Below are positions 1-6,493 of a stretch of DNA of 10,623 bases, one piece after another. The stretch is from CAYJLB01 sp964370845. GTDB lineage: Bacteria; Bacillota; Clostridia; Oscillospirales; Ruminococcaceae. The notes under the pieces are model-generated. The model was not told the DNA's origin, searched no databases, and saw only the letters and a list, made by a program, of their open reading frames with translations. The position numbers and the translations under genes were made by a program. The stretch is from positions 1 to 10,623 of the forward strand of contig CAYJLB010000070.1 in assembly GCA_964370845.1 (NCBI GenBank). The letters run 5' to 3'. Every line of letters begins with the position of its first letter. Position 1 is the stretch's first letter.

Positions 1-1
1 T

Positions 2-859
2 AACTTCAACGCATTAGAATCTACTAGAAAAAATACTATCTTCACTAACGTTTGTATCAACAATGATGATATGACTGTTTGGTGGGAAGGTCTTGATAAA
101 AACCCACCAGTTAACGCAACTGAGTGGAAAGGTGCTAAAGTTAATGGTCCAGAATTTGTTGCTGAAGGTAACAAACTTGCTCACCCTAACTCAAGATTTA
201 CAGCTCCTGCTATTAACTGCCCTTGCATTTCACCTGAATTTGACAACCCACAAGGTGTTCCAATTTCAGCTATCGTGTTCGGCGGACGTAGAGCTAAAAC
301 TGCTCCTCTTGTATACCAATCATTTGACTGGAACCACGGTACTTTCGTAGGTGCTACAATGGCATCTGAAACTACTGCTGCTGCAATCGGTGCTTCTGGC
401 GTTCTTCGTCGTGACCCAATGGCAATGCTTCCATTCTGCGGTTACAACATGGGCGATTACTGGGCTCACTGGGTTAAAATGGGCGAAAAACTTGGGGACA
501 AAGCTCCTAAGATTTTCAACGTTAACTGGTTCAGAACTGATGATGAAGGAAAATTCATCTGGCCTGGATTTGGCGATAATATGAGAGTTCTTGACTGGAT
601 TATCGAACGTTGTGACAACAATGCTGATGCAGTTGAAACAGCTATTGGTTTCGAACCAAAACCTGAAGACATCAATATCGAAGGCTTAGAAGCTGACGGA
701 ATTACTGTTGATGTTGTTAAAGGTCTACTTTCAGTTGATAAAGATTTATGGTGTGAAGAAGTTAAAGGAACTGAAGAATACTTTGCTAAATTCGGTGACA
801 GACTTCCAGCTGAAATGAAAGCTCAACTTGAAAACCTAAAAGCAAGACTTGCTAAATAA
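2..859 (+). CDS. pckG: Phosphoenolpyruvate carboxykinase (GTP), C-terminal part
   Basis: The frame is open from base 2, so the gene begins upstream of the window; 285 residues are visible of a family usually near 600. The enzyme interconverts oxaloacetate plus GTP with phosphoenolpyruvate, CO2 and GDP, in the cytoplasm, linking the TCA-side C4 pool to glycolysis or gluconeogenesis. Family hallmarks are visible in order: the NALESTRKNTIFTNV and WWEGL segments, then FGGRRAKTAPLVYQSFDWNHG, then NVNWFRTDDEGKFIWPGFGDN, the nucleotide-binding and mobile-lid side of GTP-type PEPCK. The ATP-type enzyme is a different family and does not match. The gene uses GGT, GCT, CTT and AAC codons more than its AT-rich neighbours, consistent with high expression. 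A strong terminator follows the TAA stop. In fermentative anaerobes PEPCK often runs toward oxaloacetate, but the sequence does not show direction. Confidence 0.97.
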   Translation, partial: NFNALESTRKNTIFTNVCINNDDMTVWWEGLDKNPPVNATEWKGAKVNGPEFVAEGNKLAHPNSRFTAPAINCPCISPEFDNPQGVPISAIVFGGRRAKTAPLVYQSFDWNHGTFVGATMASETTAAAIGASGVLRRDPMAMLPFCGYNMGDYWAHWVKMGEKLGDKAPKIFNVNWFRTDDEGKFIWPGFGDNMRVLDWIIERCDNNADAVETAIGFEPKPEDINIEGLEADGITVDVVKGLLSVDKDLWCEEVKGTEEYFAKFGDRLPAEMKAQLENLKARLAK

Positions 860-870
860 TTAAATGCTTT

Positions 871-907
871 AAGAGTGAAATCTATTTTTAGATTTCACTC
901 TTTTTTT
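871..907 (+). terminator. Intrinsic terminator of pckG
   Basis: A perfect 13-bp stem (871-883 with 890-902) has a 6-nt loop and runs into an uninterrupted T tract ending at 907. It starts 11 bases after the PEPCK stop. There is no A run on its 5' side, so it should act only on the plus strand. Confidence 0.93.
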
Positions 908-940
908 GTAACAAAAACTATCCTTTTACATAAAATAAAA

Positions 941-946
941 TATAAT
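941..946 (+). promoter_or_regulatory. -10 box for the small cysteine-rich gene
   Basis: A perfect TATAAT lies just downstream of the pckG terminator. No good -35 is found at 16-18 bp (the hexamer there is CTATCC), so only the -10 is supported. Transcription would begin near 953. This argues against the in-frame TTG at 952 as a start codon, because it would sit at or before the 5' end of the mRNA. Confidence 0.5.
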
Positions 947-972
947 CTTAATTGAGAGGAATGGTCATTTAT

Positions 973-1185
973 ATGAAAACAAGTAGACTTTGCTGCTTTA
1001 AAGATTTTGTTCAGCCATCAACAAAGGTTTATAATTGTTATTGTAGCTCAAATTGTAGATTAGTAACCGACGATACTGCAGATGAGTGTGTTGAAACTTT
1101 TACTGAAATTAGAAATTGTCCTAATTTGGCTTCATCACTAGCTACTGCTGGAATTCAAAGAGGTACTTTCTGTAATCAATTTTAG
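973..1185 (+). CDS. Small cysteine-rich protein of unknown function
   Basis: I do not recognise this 70-residue protein. It has eight cysteines, at positions 7, 8, 22, 24, 28, 39, 49 and 67, arranged as CC, then C-x-C-x3-C in the stretch YNCYCSSNC, then three more widely spaced. It has no signal peptide, no membrane segment, and none of the regular CxxC pairs of rubredoxin or zinc ribbons that I can name. The start is set by GAGAGGA (954-960), 12 nt before ATG 973, matching the spacing of neighbouring genes. ATG 961, four codons earlier and in frame, would have no spacing. A -10 box upstream, terminators on both sides and no overlap with another gene support a real single-gene unit. Metal binding or a disulfide-rich or modified-peptide role are guesses from the cysteines alone. 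Confidence 0.66.
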   Translation: MKTSRLCCFKDFVQPSTKVYNCYCSSNCRLVTDDTADECVETFTEIRNCPNLASSLATAGIQRGTFCNQF

Positions 1186-1191
1186 CTAAAC

Positions 1192-1225
1192 AAAAAAGAA
1201 GTGCAAGACATTGTCTAGCACTTCT
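1192..1225 (-). terminator. Terminator of the sulfatase operon, shared with the convergent small gene
   Basis: The stem 1197-1209 with 1213-1225 has 12 of 13 positions paired (A1205/A1217 mismatch) and a 3-nt loop. On the minus strand it leads into a T run (A1192-A1197 on plus), giving a proper intrinsic terminator 14 bp after the sulfatase stop. On the plus strand the tail after the stem is only ACATATATAAATTTTT, so it may also stop the small cysteine-rich gene, but less strongly. Confidence 0.85.
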
Positions 1226-1239
1226 ACATATATAAATTT

Positions 1240-2694
1240 TTATCTCAGCGAACCGTCAAAGTAATTTCTTGACCTAAAGCCTGTTTCATCGGGACAGTTG
1301 GCGAATTTTTGCATCGACCATTGAGGTTGTCTATCCACTCGCCAAGGTCTTGCCATCCAATAATATCCACGCATTGGGTCGCAAGTTTGAAGCATCCATT
1401 CTTCCAATAAATCGTGAAGTTCATCACGAACTTTTGCAGTTTTTTCGTTGTTTATTATATTTACTAGATTTTTCGGGTCTTTTTTTACATCGTACATTTC
1501 ATCTTGTGATAATAAATGAATTGCAAGCTTATAATCATCAGTTATGATAGCTCTCATTGGCTGAAAACCGCCAAACTGGTCATTTGGGTGCTCATAACGA
1601 TTATATTCCACAAAAACTGGTCGGTCGGTATGCAATTCAGGGTTTTCAAGAACGTGGGACAAGCTCTTTCCGTCAATATAATTCTCAGCATCAACGCCCA
1701 TATACTCAAGGACTGTAGCAGGTAAATCTATATGGGAAACAGGGTGAGGATAAACTGTACCGGATTTTACTTTTGGACCTTTAAAAATTAGTGGAACTCT
1801 TGAAACCTCATCATAAACAGTTGCACCTTTACCGCAAATTCCATGTGCGGACATAGCATCACCATGGTCGGAAGTAAATAACGATGAGCAATTTGGAACT
1901 TTTTCCTCCATAAAAGAGAACATATCTCCCAAAAGTGCGTCCACAAAACAATTACACTCAAGCAATCCATTTGAACGCAAATCCCCCTCAGGAGTTACAT
2001 CGTTCCAAGTTCCCTCGTCCCATATTTTTTGGTAATAAGGCTTGTTTGACCTGTCATAATTATAAGTTTCATTTAAAAGGAAATTGTAATTTTCAAACAT
2101 ATTTGCAAAAGGTTTTGGGCAAACGGAAGGCCCATGTGGTTCATCTAAAGAGATTACCAAAAGAAAATCTTCATCTTTATGTTCTTCAATAAATTTTTTC
2201 CCTCTTTCAAGACAACGATAAGCGAAGGTATCCTCAGTCTTAAAATCTTCTCCTGCAAGTTTTCTGTTTCGGGATAATTTTCTTAACTCATCATCACCTA
2301 ATTCATCAAGATAATTTCGCATGTCGTACCAAGTTTCTTTATCCCAACCCTCAGGAGCAACTCCACGCCCGAAATAATCACTATGGTCAAGATGCCATTT
2401 ACCTATGTAGCCACAAGGTATTCCCTGTGACGAAATTCGCTCACCAATAGTTTTTACATTAACTCCTAAAGGTTGACTGTTACCCCAAGAACCAGCGTTG
2501 TGTGGGTATAGTCCTGTAAATAAACCTACCCTTGCTGGCCCACAAACAGGTTGAGTTGTATATGCATATTCAAAACGCATACCCTCTCTCGCCATTTTAT
2601 CTAAATTAGGAGTGTTAACCTCTTTAATTCCATAACAACTAAGCATATCATACCGAGTAGTATCTGTCATTATCCAAACGAACTGTTTTTTCAT
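1240..2694 (-). CDS. Sulfatase of the formylglycine (Cys-type) family, cytoplasmic
   Basis: A 484-residue alkaline-phosphatase-superfamily sulfatase that hydrolyses a sulfate ester (or, in some relatives, a phosphonate monoester); the substrate cannot be read from sequence. The N-terminal metal site is TDTTRYD (D11). The C-x-P-x-R signature is CGPAR at 51-55, so C51 is the residue converted to formylglycine. GKWHL (98-102) supplies K99 and H101, and SDHGD (275-279) supplies the second metal pair, with K289 nearby. There is no signal peptide, so it acts inside the cell. ATG 2694 has AAAGGAG 11 nt upstream. It lies 66 bp after the aldo/keto reductase gene and is probably the last gene of the operon. 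The Cys-type site needs a maturase; no clear sulfatase-maturing enzyme is in the window. The second Asp often found beside D11 is Thr here, as in other members of this subgroup. Confidence 0.93.
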   Translation of the reverse strand: MKKQFVWIMTDTTRYDMLSCYGIKEVNTPNLDKMAREGMRFEYAYTTQPVCGPARVGLFTGLYPHNAGSWGNSQPLGVNVKTIGERISSQGIPCGYIGKWHLDHSDYFGRGVAPEGWDKETWYDMRNYLDELGDDELRKLSRNRKLAGEDFKTEDTFAYRCLERGKKFIEEHKDEDFLLVISLDEPHGPSVCPKPFANMFENYNFLLNETYNYDRSNKPYYQKIWDEGTWNDVTPEGDLRSNGLLECNCFVDALLGDMFSFMEEKVPNCSSLFTSDHGDAMSAHGICGKGATVYDEVSRVPLIFKGPKVKSGTVYPHPVSHIDLPATVLEYMGVDAENYIDGKSLSHVLENPELHTDRPVFVEYNRYEHPNDQFGGFQPMRAIITDDYKLAIHLLSQDEMYDVKKDPKNLVNIINNEKTAKVRDELHDLLEEWMLQTCDPMRGYYWMARPWRVDRQPQWSMQKFANCPDETGFRSRNYFDGSLR

Positions 2695-2760
2695 AACTGC
2701 AAAATCTCCTTTAAATCAAATTTTATAGAAGTACTAGGAATTGCTATTATTTATATCGCT

Positions 2761-3609
2761 TTAGAAAGGAATGTTGTCAGGGTCAAATCCTGAACCGCCA
2801 AAATATTCCATTTTATCAATTGCACTCATATCTTCTGCTGAAATTTCAAAATTATAAAGATTTGCATTTTCGATAATTCTGCTTTCAGTTACAGATTTAG
2901 TAAGAGTGATAACTCCGTGCTGTAAACACCATCTTAGTGTAAGTTGTGAAATTGAAACATTATATTTTTCAGCAAGTTTTATAAGAAGTTCTTGTTTAAA
3001 AACTGTTCCGTTAGCAAGTGGGCTCCAACCTTCAACTACCATATCATATTTTTTTGAATGTTCAACAGTTTTCTCTTGCATAAAACCAGGGTGAAACTCA
3101 ATTTGATTTACAGCTGGTATAATTTCAGCAGTTTTTAGCAATTCGTCAATGTGGTGAGGCATAAAATTGCTAAGTCCAATTGACCTAATTTTCCCTTCTT
3201 TATGAAGTTTTTCCATTGCTCTCCAGGTGTCTGCATTTTTTTGTTGCCAATTACCTTTATCATGAGCAGAATTTGGCCAGTGAATTAAATACAAGTCTAA
3301 ATAATCCGTTTTTAGGTCGCTCAATGTTTTTTCAAAAGCAGCAAGAGTTGTTTCATAACCTTTGTCCTTATTCCAAACTTTACTTGTTAAAAATAATTCC
3401 TCACGTTTAATACCAGATTTTTCAATTCCAGTTCCAACACTAACTTCATTACCGTAAACAGCTGCTCCGTCGATATGACGATAACCGGTTTTTATTGCAG
3501 TTACAATTGAATTAACTGTGTCCTCGTCATTTGGTGATTGCCAAGTTCCATAGCCAAGCATTGGGATTTCATACCCAGTTTTAAGTTTAATTGTTGTTGA
3601 TAAATTCAT
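2761..3609 (-). CDS. Aldo/keto reductase, 2,5-diketogluconate reductase-like
   Basis: A 282-residue NAD(P)H-dependent aldo/keto reductase with a TIM-barrel fold that reduces aldehydes or ketones to alcohols. The full catalytic tetrad is visible: D47 and Y52 in YRHIDGAAVYGNE, K77 in SKVWN and H110 in YLIHWP. GLSNF and the later ITLTKSVTESRI stretch, the 2'-phosphate/cofactor region, also fit. The frame stays open upstream to 3642, but the start at ATG 3609 is preferred: GAAAGGA lies 7 nt upstream and the protein then begins MNLSTTIKLKTGYEIPMLGYG, as family members do. This leaves 22 bp after the MoaD-like gene instead of an overlap. The substrate is not evident. Its place after sulfur-carrier and E1 genes could mean carbonyl detoxification alongside an aldehyde oxidoreductase, which is inference only. 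Confidence 0.93.
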   Translation of the reverse strand: MNLSTTIKLKTGYEIPMLGYGTWQSPNDEDTVNSIVTAIKTGYRHIDGAAVYGNEVSVGTGIEKSGIKREELFLTSKVWNKDKGYETTLAAFEKTLSDLKTDYLDLYLIHWPNSAHDKGNWQQKNADTWRAMEKLHKEGKIRSIGLSNFMPHHIDELLKTAEIIPAVNQIEFHPGFMQEKTVEHSKKYDMVVEGWSPLANGTVFKQELLIKLAEKYNVSISQLTLRWCLQHGVITLTKSVTESRIIENANLYNFEISAEDMSAIDKMEYFGGSGFDPDNIPF

Positions 3610-3631
3610 AATAATTTCCTTTCTTGATGTT

Positions 3632-3868
3632 TTAACCCGCATAAAACAGCGGTAAAACTGATAAATTATCTTCGTCTTGTAAAATATAGTCTAACTCTTG
3701 TTTAGCTTGATTTACTCTAATAGCATATCCCATTTTCACATCTTTTAACGGCGTTGTTTCAAGTAAATCGGAAACTTTCATTCCAGCAGCTTCTACGTTC
3801 CAAATTCCATTTTCATCTTCCGCTGGTTGATGAATTCCCATTGGTCCTAAAAATTTTACTTTTACCAT
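3632..3868 (-). CDS. MoaD/ThiS-family beta-grasp sulfur carrier protein
   Basis: A 78-residue ubiquitin-like small protein. It opens with the beta strand VKVKFLG and ends with VNQAKQELDYILQDEDNLSVLPLF, the recognisable ThiS/MoaD pattern in which a conserved acidic D(G)D turn precedes the last strand and C-terminal tail. Such carriers receive sulfur as a C-terminal thiocarboxylate after adenylation by an E1-like partner, here most likely the next upstream gene (gap 23 bp). The tail is Tyr-Ala-Gly rather than the usual Gly-Gly; the terminal Gly is kept. An AAAGGAG site fits ATG 3868 at 11 nt; in-frame TTG 3874 (5 nt) is possible, while GTG 3880 overlaps the site. Operon position beside a tungsten-enzyme-type radical SAM maturase suggests pterin dithiolene supply rather than thiazole synthesis. 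Confidence 0.82.
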   Translation of the reverse strand: MVKVKFLGPMGIHQPAEDENGIWNVEAAGMKVSDLLETTPLKDVKMGYAIRVNQAKQELDYILQDEDNLSVLPLFYAG

Positions 3869-3891
3869 TTTCAAAATCACTCCTTTTGTAG

Positions 3892-4602
3892 TTATTTTAT
3901 TTTGTAATGTTCACAATTTTTATCTATATCCATTTTTATTTTGTCAAAAGTGCAGTTTAAACCATTATAATGTAATATTTCTCCCTGAATAAATTTTTCC
4001 CCAAGGAGTATTTTTATAGTTTCAGTAGCTTGTAAAGCCCCCATAACTCCAGCAGTAGCACCAACTGCCCCCACAACACCTTTGTAAGTATCCTCTTTAT
4101 AACCAAGACATTTTAAGCAAGGTGAGTTTCTTGTAATTACTGTTAGCGAGCCATAAAATTCAAAAATTGCACCTTCAACAAGGGGAATATCTTCTTTAAG
4201 GCAAAATTCGTTTAAAAGGAGCCTAGTTGCAACATTATCCACACAATCTACCACAACGTCAACATCTTTTCCATATAAAAAAATATTTTCAGCAGTTATT
4301 TTTTCAGTTATAACTTCAATATTTATTGACGGATTTTGTTTGGACAACTTTTCTTTTGCAATAACCCCTTTATGTTTGTCAATATCGGTAGGGGAGTAAA
4401 GAAACTGCCTATTTAAATTGCTTTCACTTACTACATCAAAGTCAGCGATTTTAATATTTCCAACTCCCGCTGCTACTAAATTAACAAGGACAGGGCAACC
4501 TAAACCGCCCGCTCCGACTACTAAAACTTTTCCTTTAGTCAACTTTTTTTGCCCATCTTCACCAATATTTTGAACAATAATTTGTCTTGCATAACGTTCC
4601 AT
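3892..4602 (-). CDS. ThiF/MoeB/HesA-family E1-like adenylyltransferase
   Basis: A 236-residue cytoplasmic E1-like enzyme that would adenylate the C-terminal Gly of the MoaD-like carrier encoded next. It opens MERYARQIIVQNIGEDGQ, as MoeB/ThiF proteins do. The ATP site GAGGLG is at 30-35, acidic DFD at 54-56, SNLNRQFLY (R65) and K78 follow, and DCVDN is at 119-123. CLKC (162-165) is the first half of the usual zinc site. The second CxxC is not present: the C-terminus has only NCEHYKIK, with a single Cys (C230) and H232. GAAAGGA upstream is 13 nt from ATG 4602, which gives the family-typical N-terminus; in-frame ATG 4614 would touch the ribosome binding site. Only 30 bp separate it from the radical SAM gene, indicating co-transcription. 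MoeB-like is more likely than ThiF, as no thiazole genes are nearby. Confidence 0.9.
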   Translation of the reverse strand: MERYARQIIVQNIGEDGQKKLTKGKVLVVGAGGLGCPVLVNLVAAGVGNIKIADFDVVSESNLNRQFLYSPTDIDKHKGVIAKEKLSKQNPSINIEVITEKITAENIFLYGKDVDVVVDCVDNVATRLLLNEFCLKEDIPLVEGAIFEFYGSLTVITRNSPCLKCLGYKEDTYKGVVGAVGATAGVMGALQATETIKILLGEKFIQGEILHYNGLNCTFDKIKMDIDKNCEHYKIK

Positions 4603-4632
4603 AAAAATATCCATTCCTTTCTTGAAATTTTA

Positions 4633-5742
4633 TTATGGACAGAAAATTAATCCATCTGCCCACAAACACGCTCCACAAGTAGGTTTTTCATTTCCAAAAC
4701 AATCTTCTAAATTCGACTCAGGATATTCACAATGCCCACAATTTAAACATGGCGGAAAAGAAAATTCAATTACACGTTTCCTAAAATCGCTGTACAAATT
4801 ACTTTCCCAAATCTCTTTAATACCGCTATTTTTAATATTCCCAAAAGAATGATGATACATTTTTCTTTCAGTGTCACCAAGAACTGTGTATCCATTATGG
4901 AGCAAAGCCATGCAAGGTGAAACTTCTCCATCTGCACGGACAAAAGCGTTTCCTTCCTCAACAAATCGGCAATATTGCGACCGTCTAGGCACAGGAATTA
5001 ACCCTACTTTCAAATTAAAATTCATTCGTGAAAACATTCCATTTACACCTTTTTGAACATTTGCATTGTCAAAGTCCATATAAGGCATATTTACCGTAGG
5101 ACGTGAAGGTCCAAATTTATCGGAAGCCGTAGACATACTCACTGTTTTTTTATACAAACTTTCATCATAGGATTTTTTGTCCATTGGATAAATATTCGAA
5201 ATATTTACATCGCTTATTTGATATTTTTCAATAAAATATGGGAAGTTTTCAAGCTCGGCAACATTAGATTTTGTAGCGACAAAAGTTACTCCTAATTTTG
5301 TATTTGCAGAGCGAAAAAATCTAATCTTATTAAAAAGTGTAAGAGTATCAAAAATGCTCGTACTTCTATCGTGTCCTTCTTCATTAATCCAACCGTCAGT
5401 GAGCGAGTCCAAAGAAATCCACAATTTATCAAGCTTTAAATCAAAAAGCGCATTTATCATTTCTTCATCTAAAAGAGTTCCATTTGTAATAGCTTCTACA
5501 TTACCTACTTTTTCTTTTGCAATTTTTATCATTTCTAAAATTTCTTTATGATACAAAGGCTCACCCATTCCGCCAAAGAAAATAGTTTCAACACCTTCAG
5601 GGAGAGAGTTCATAACTCCTATAAAATGATTTAATTCAAGGTCACAAAAACTTTCATCAAACCAAGTATGACGAAAACACATCTTACAATCTAAGTTACA
5701 ATGGGACGTTGGCTCAATATATAATTTACGCAAAGTATCCAT
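4633..5742 (-). CDS. Radical SAM maturase, tungsten-cofactor oxidoreductase type
   Basis: A 369-residue radical SAM protein. C15-x3-C19-x2-C22 in HCNLDCKMCF binds the [4Fe-4S] cluster that cleaves S-adenosylmethionine, and FFGGMGEP (55-62) is the glycine motif. The C-terminal third is cysteine-rich, with Cys at 332, 335, 338, 348, 356, 359 and 368 around ESNLEDCFG, PTCGACLWADG and a final CP, indicating SPASM-like auxiliary clusters. The KLYIEPTSHCNLDCKMCFRHTW start and CGACLWADG...CP ending match my recollection of the maturase found beside tungsten aldehyde:ferredoxin oxidoreductases. The adjacent ThiF-like and MoaD-like genes support that. It is the first gene of the operon. ATG 5742 lies 11 nt after AAAAGAG, a weaker ribosome site; in-frame GTG 5754 overlaps it. 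The alternative, a sulfatase maturase for the last gene, is less likely. Its exact reaction is unknown to me. Confidence 0.85.
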   Translation of the reverse strand: MDTLRKLYIEPTSHCNLDCKMCFRHTWFDESFCDLELNHFIGVMNSLPEGVETIFFGGMGEPLYHKEILEMIKIAKEKVGNVEAITNGTLLDEEMINALFDLKLDKLWISLDSLTDGWINEEGHDRSTSIFDTLTLFNKIRFFRSANTKLGVTFVATKSNVAELENFPYFIEKYQISDVNISNIYPMDKKSYDESLYKKTVSMSTASDKFGPSRPTVNMPYMDFDNANVQKGVNGMFSRMNFNLKVGLIPVPRRSQYCRFVEEGNAFVRADGEVSPCMALLHNGYTVLGDTERKMYHHSFGNIKNSGIKEIWESNLYSDFRKRVIEFSFPPCLNCGHCEYPESNLEDCFGNEKPTCGACLWADGLIFCP

Positions 5743-5789
5743 TAAAAATTTCACTCTTTTCTAATTTTTCATAGTAATAGTTACTCTTA

Positions 5790-5818
5790 ATTATATTAAA
5801 TTTAAAGTCAAACGTCAA
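5790..5818 (-). promoter_or_regulatory. Promoter of the radical SAM-sulfatase operon
   Basis: On the minus strand TTGACG (5818 to 5813) and TATAAT (5795 to 5790) are separated by 17 bp, a near-consensus sigma-A promoter. The expected start is near 5783, about 40 nt before the radical SAM ATG. No promoter of similar quality is seen between the five genes, supporting one transcript down to the hairpin at 1192-1225. Confidence 0.85.
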
Positions 5819-5838
5819 GTATAAAACGATATTTAATC

Positions 5839-5870
5839 AAAATTTAATACTATAATAAAAATTTAATACT
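5839..5870. repeat. 13-bp direct repeat upstream of the operon promoter
   Basis: AAAATTTAATACT occurs at 5839-5851 and again at 5858-5870, with starts 19 bp apart (nearly two helical turns), about 20 bp upstream of the -35 box at 5813-5818. It could be an UP-like element or a two-site operator for the divergent operon or tspO. The surrounding DNA is extremely AT-rich, so chance similarity is a real possibility. Confidence 0.4.
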
Positions 5871-5913
5871 TAAATTTAAATTAATTTTTTCCTTTGAATA
5901 ACTTACTTTAAAA

Positions 5914-5940
5914 TTGAATAAAATTAATATAGACTACAAT
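5914..5940 (+). promoter_or_regulatory. Possible tspO promoter
   Basis: TACAAT (5935-5940) with TTGAAT (5914-5919) at 15-bp spacing, ending 25 bases before the tspO start. The short spacer and AT-rich context make this tentative. Confidence 0.4.
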
Positions 5941-5965
5941 ATTATTTTGAAAGGAATGATTTATA

Positions 5966-6445
5966 ATGAAAACGCCTAAGATAAACTGGAAATTGCTAGT
6001 TATTTCCCTTGGAATAACCTTTGGTGTAAGCATTTTATCAACTTTTTTAACAAGCGATAGTGCGATGAAATATCAACAATTAGAAAAACCACCACTTTCA
6101 CCGCCCAGCGAAATTTTCGGCATAGTGTGGCCAATTTTATTTTTCTTAATGTCCATTTCACTTTACTTAGTATTAAACTCAAATGCTTCAAAAAAGGAAA
6201 AACACGGCGGAGCAATTTTATACGGAATTCAGCTTTTCTTAAACTTTTTTTGGACATTAATTTACTTTAACTTAGACGCAAAATTGCTTGCATTTGTATG
6301 GCTTATCTTGCTTTTAGTTGTTGTAGTAATTATGGCTGTGGATTTTTATAATATTAATAAATTGGCGGGAATACTCCTTATTCCATATATTTTATGGCTA
6401 TTATTTGCTGGATATTTGAACCTTGCTACCTATCTTATTAACTAA
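5966..6445 (+). CDS. tspO: TspO/MBR-family membrane protein
   Basis: A 159-residue integral membrane protein of the TspO/peripheral benzodiazepine receptor family, normally about 155-170 residues with five transmembrane helices. The family's signature pieces are present: KPPLSPPSEIFGIVWPILF at the first loop and second helix, YGIQLFLNFFWTLIYF in the middle, and PYILWLLFAGYLNLATY near the end. Five hydrophobic segments can be drawn, at roughly 9-28, 48-70, 82-102, 106-126 and 132-157. TspO proteins bind porphyrins and other hydrophobic ligands and are tied to stress or tetrapyrrole handling; the role in this organism is not shown. ATG 5966 has GAAAGGA 10 nt upstream; an out-of-frame ATG at 5956 directly abuts that site. 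The gene is divergent from the radical SAM operon and convergent with aroF, so it appears to be transcribed alone. Confidence 0.92.
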   Translation: MKTPKINWKLLVISLGITFGVSILSTFLTSDSAMKYQQLEKPPLSPPSEIFGIVWPILFFLMSISLYLVLNSNASKKEKHGGAILYGIQLFLNFFWTLIYFNLDAKLLAFVWLILLLVVVVIMAVDFYNINKLAGILLIPYILWLLFAGYLNLATYLIN

Positions 6446-6488
6446 AAAAATGTGACGAAACTTTAACAATGTTTCGTCACATTTTTTA
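6444..6488. terminator. Bidirectional terminator between tspO and aroF
   Basis: A 17-bp perfect stem, 6445-6461 with 6471-6487, encloses a 9-nt loop. It has an A run on its 5' side and a T run on its 3' side, so it reads as an intrinsic terminator on both strands. It begins at the tspO stop codon and ends 6 bp from the aroF stop, serving both convergent genes. Confidence 0.93.
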
Positions 6489-6493
6489 TTATA

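Noticed and set aside
952..972. TTG at 952 or ATG at 961 as start of the cysteine-rich protein
   Set aside because: TTG 952 falls at or before the transcript start predicted from the 941-946 box. ATG 961 directly abuts GAGAGGA with no spacing, whereas ATG 973 has the spacing used by the neighbouring genes.
1350..2192. Several 60-85 residue open frames opposite the sulfatase gene
   Set aside because: They overlap each other and conserved sulfatase sequence, with no ribosome sites or recognisable protein features.
2695..2760. Separate promoter for the sulfatase gene
   Set aside because: A TATAAA-like element is present on the minus strand, but no -35 at a suitable distance. The 66-bp gap is more simply an intra-operon spacer.
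4633..5742. Radical SAM protein as the sulfatase-maturing enzyme (anSME)
   Set aside because: The N-terminal KLYIEPTSHCNLDC region and the CGACLWADG...CP ending fit the tungsten-oxidoreductase maturase group better, and the closest neighbours are MoaD-like and ThiF-like genes rather than the sulfatase. Kept only as a possibility under findings.
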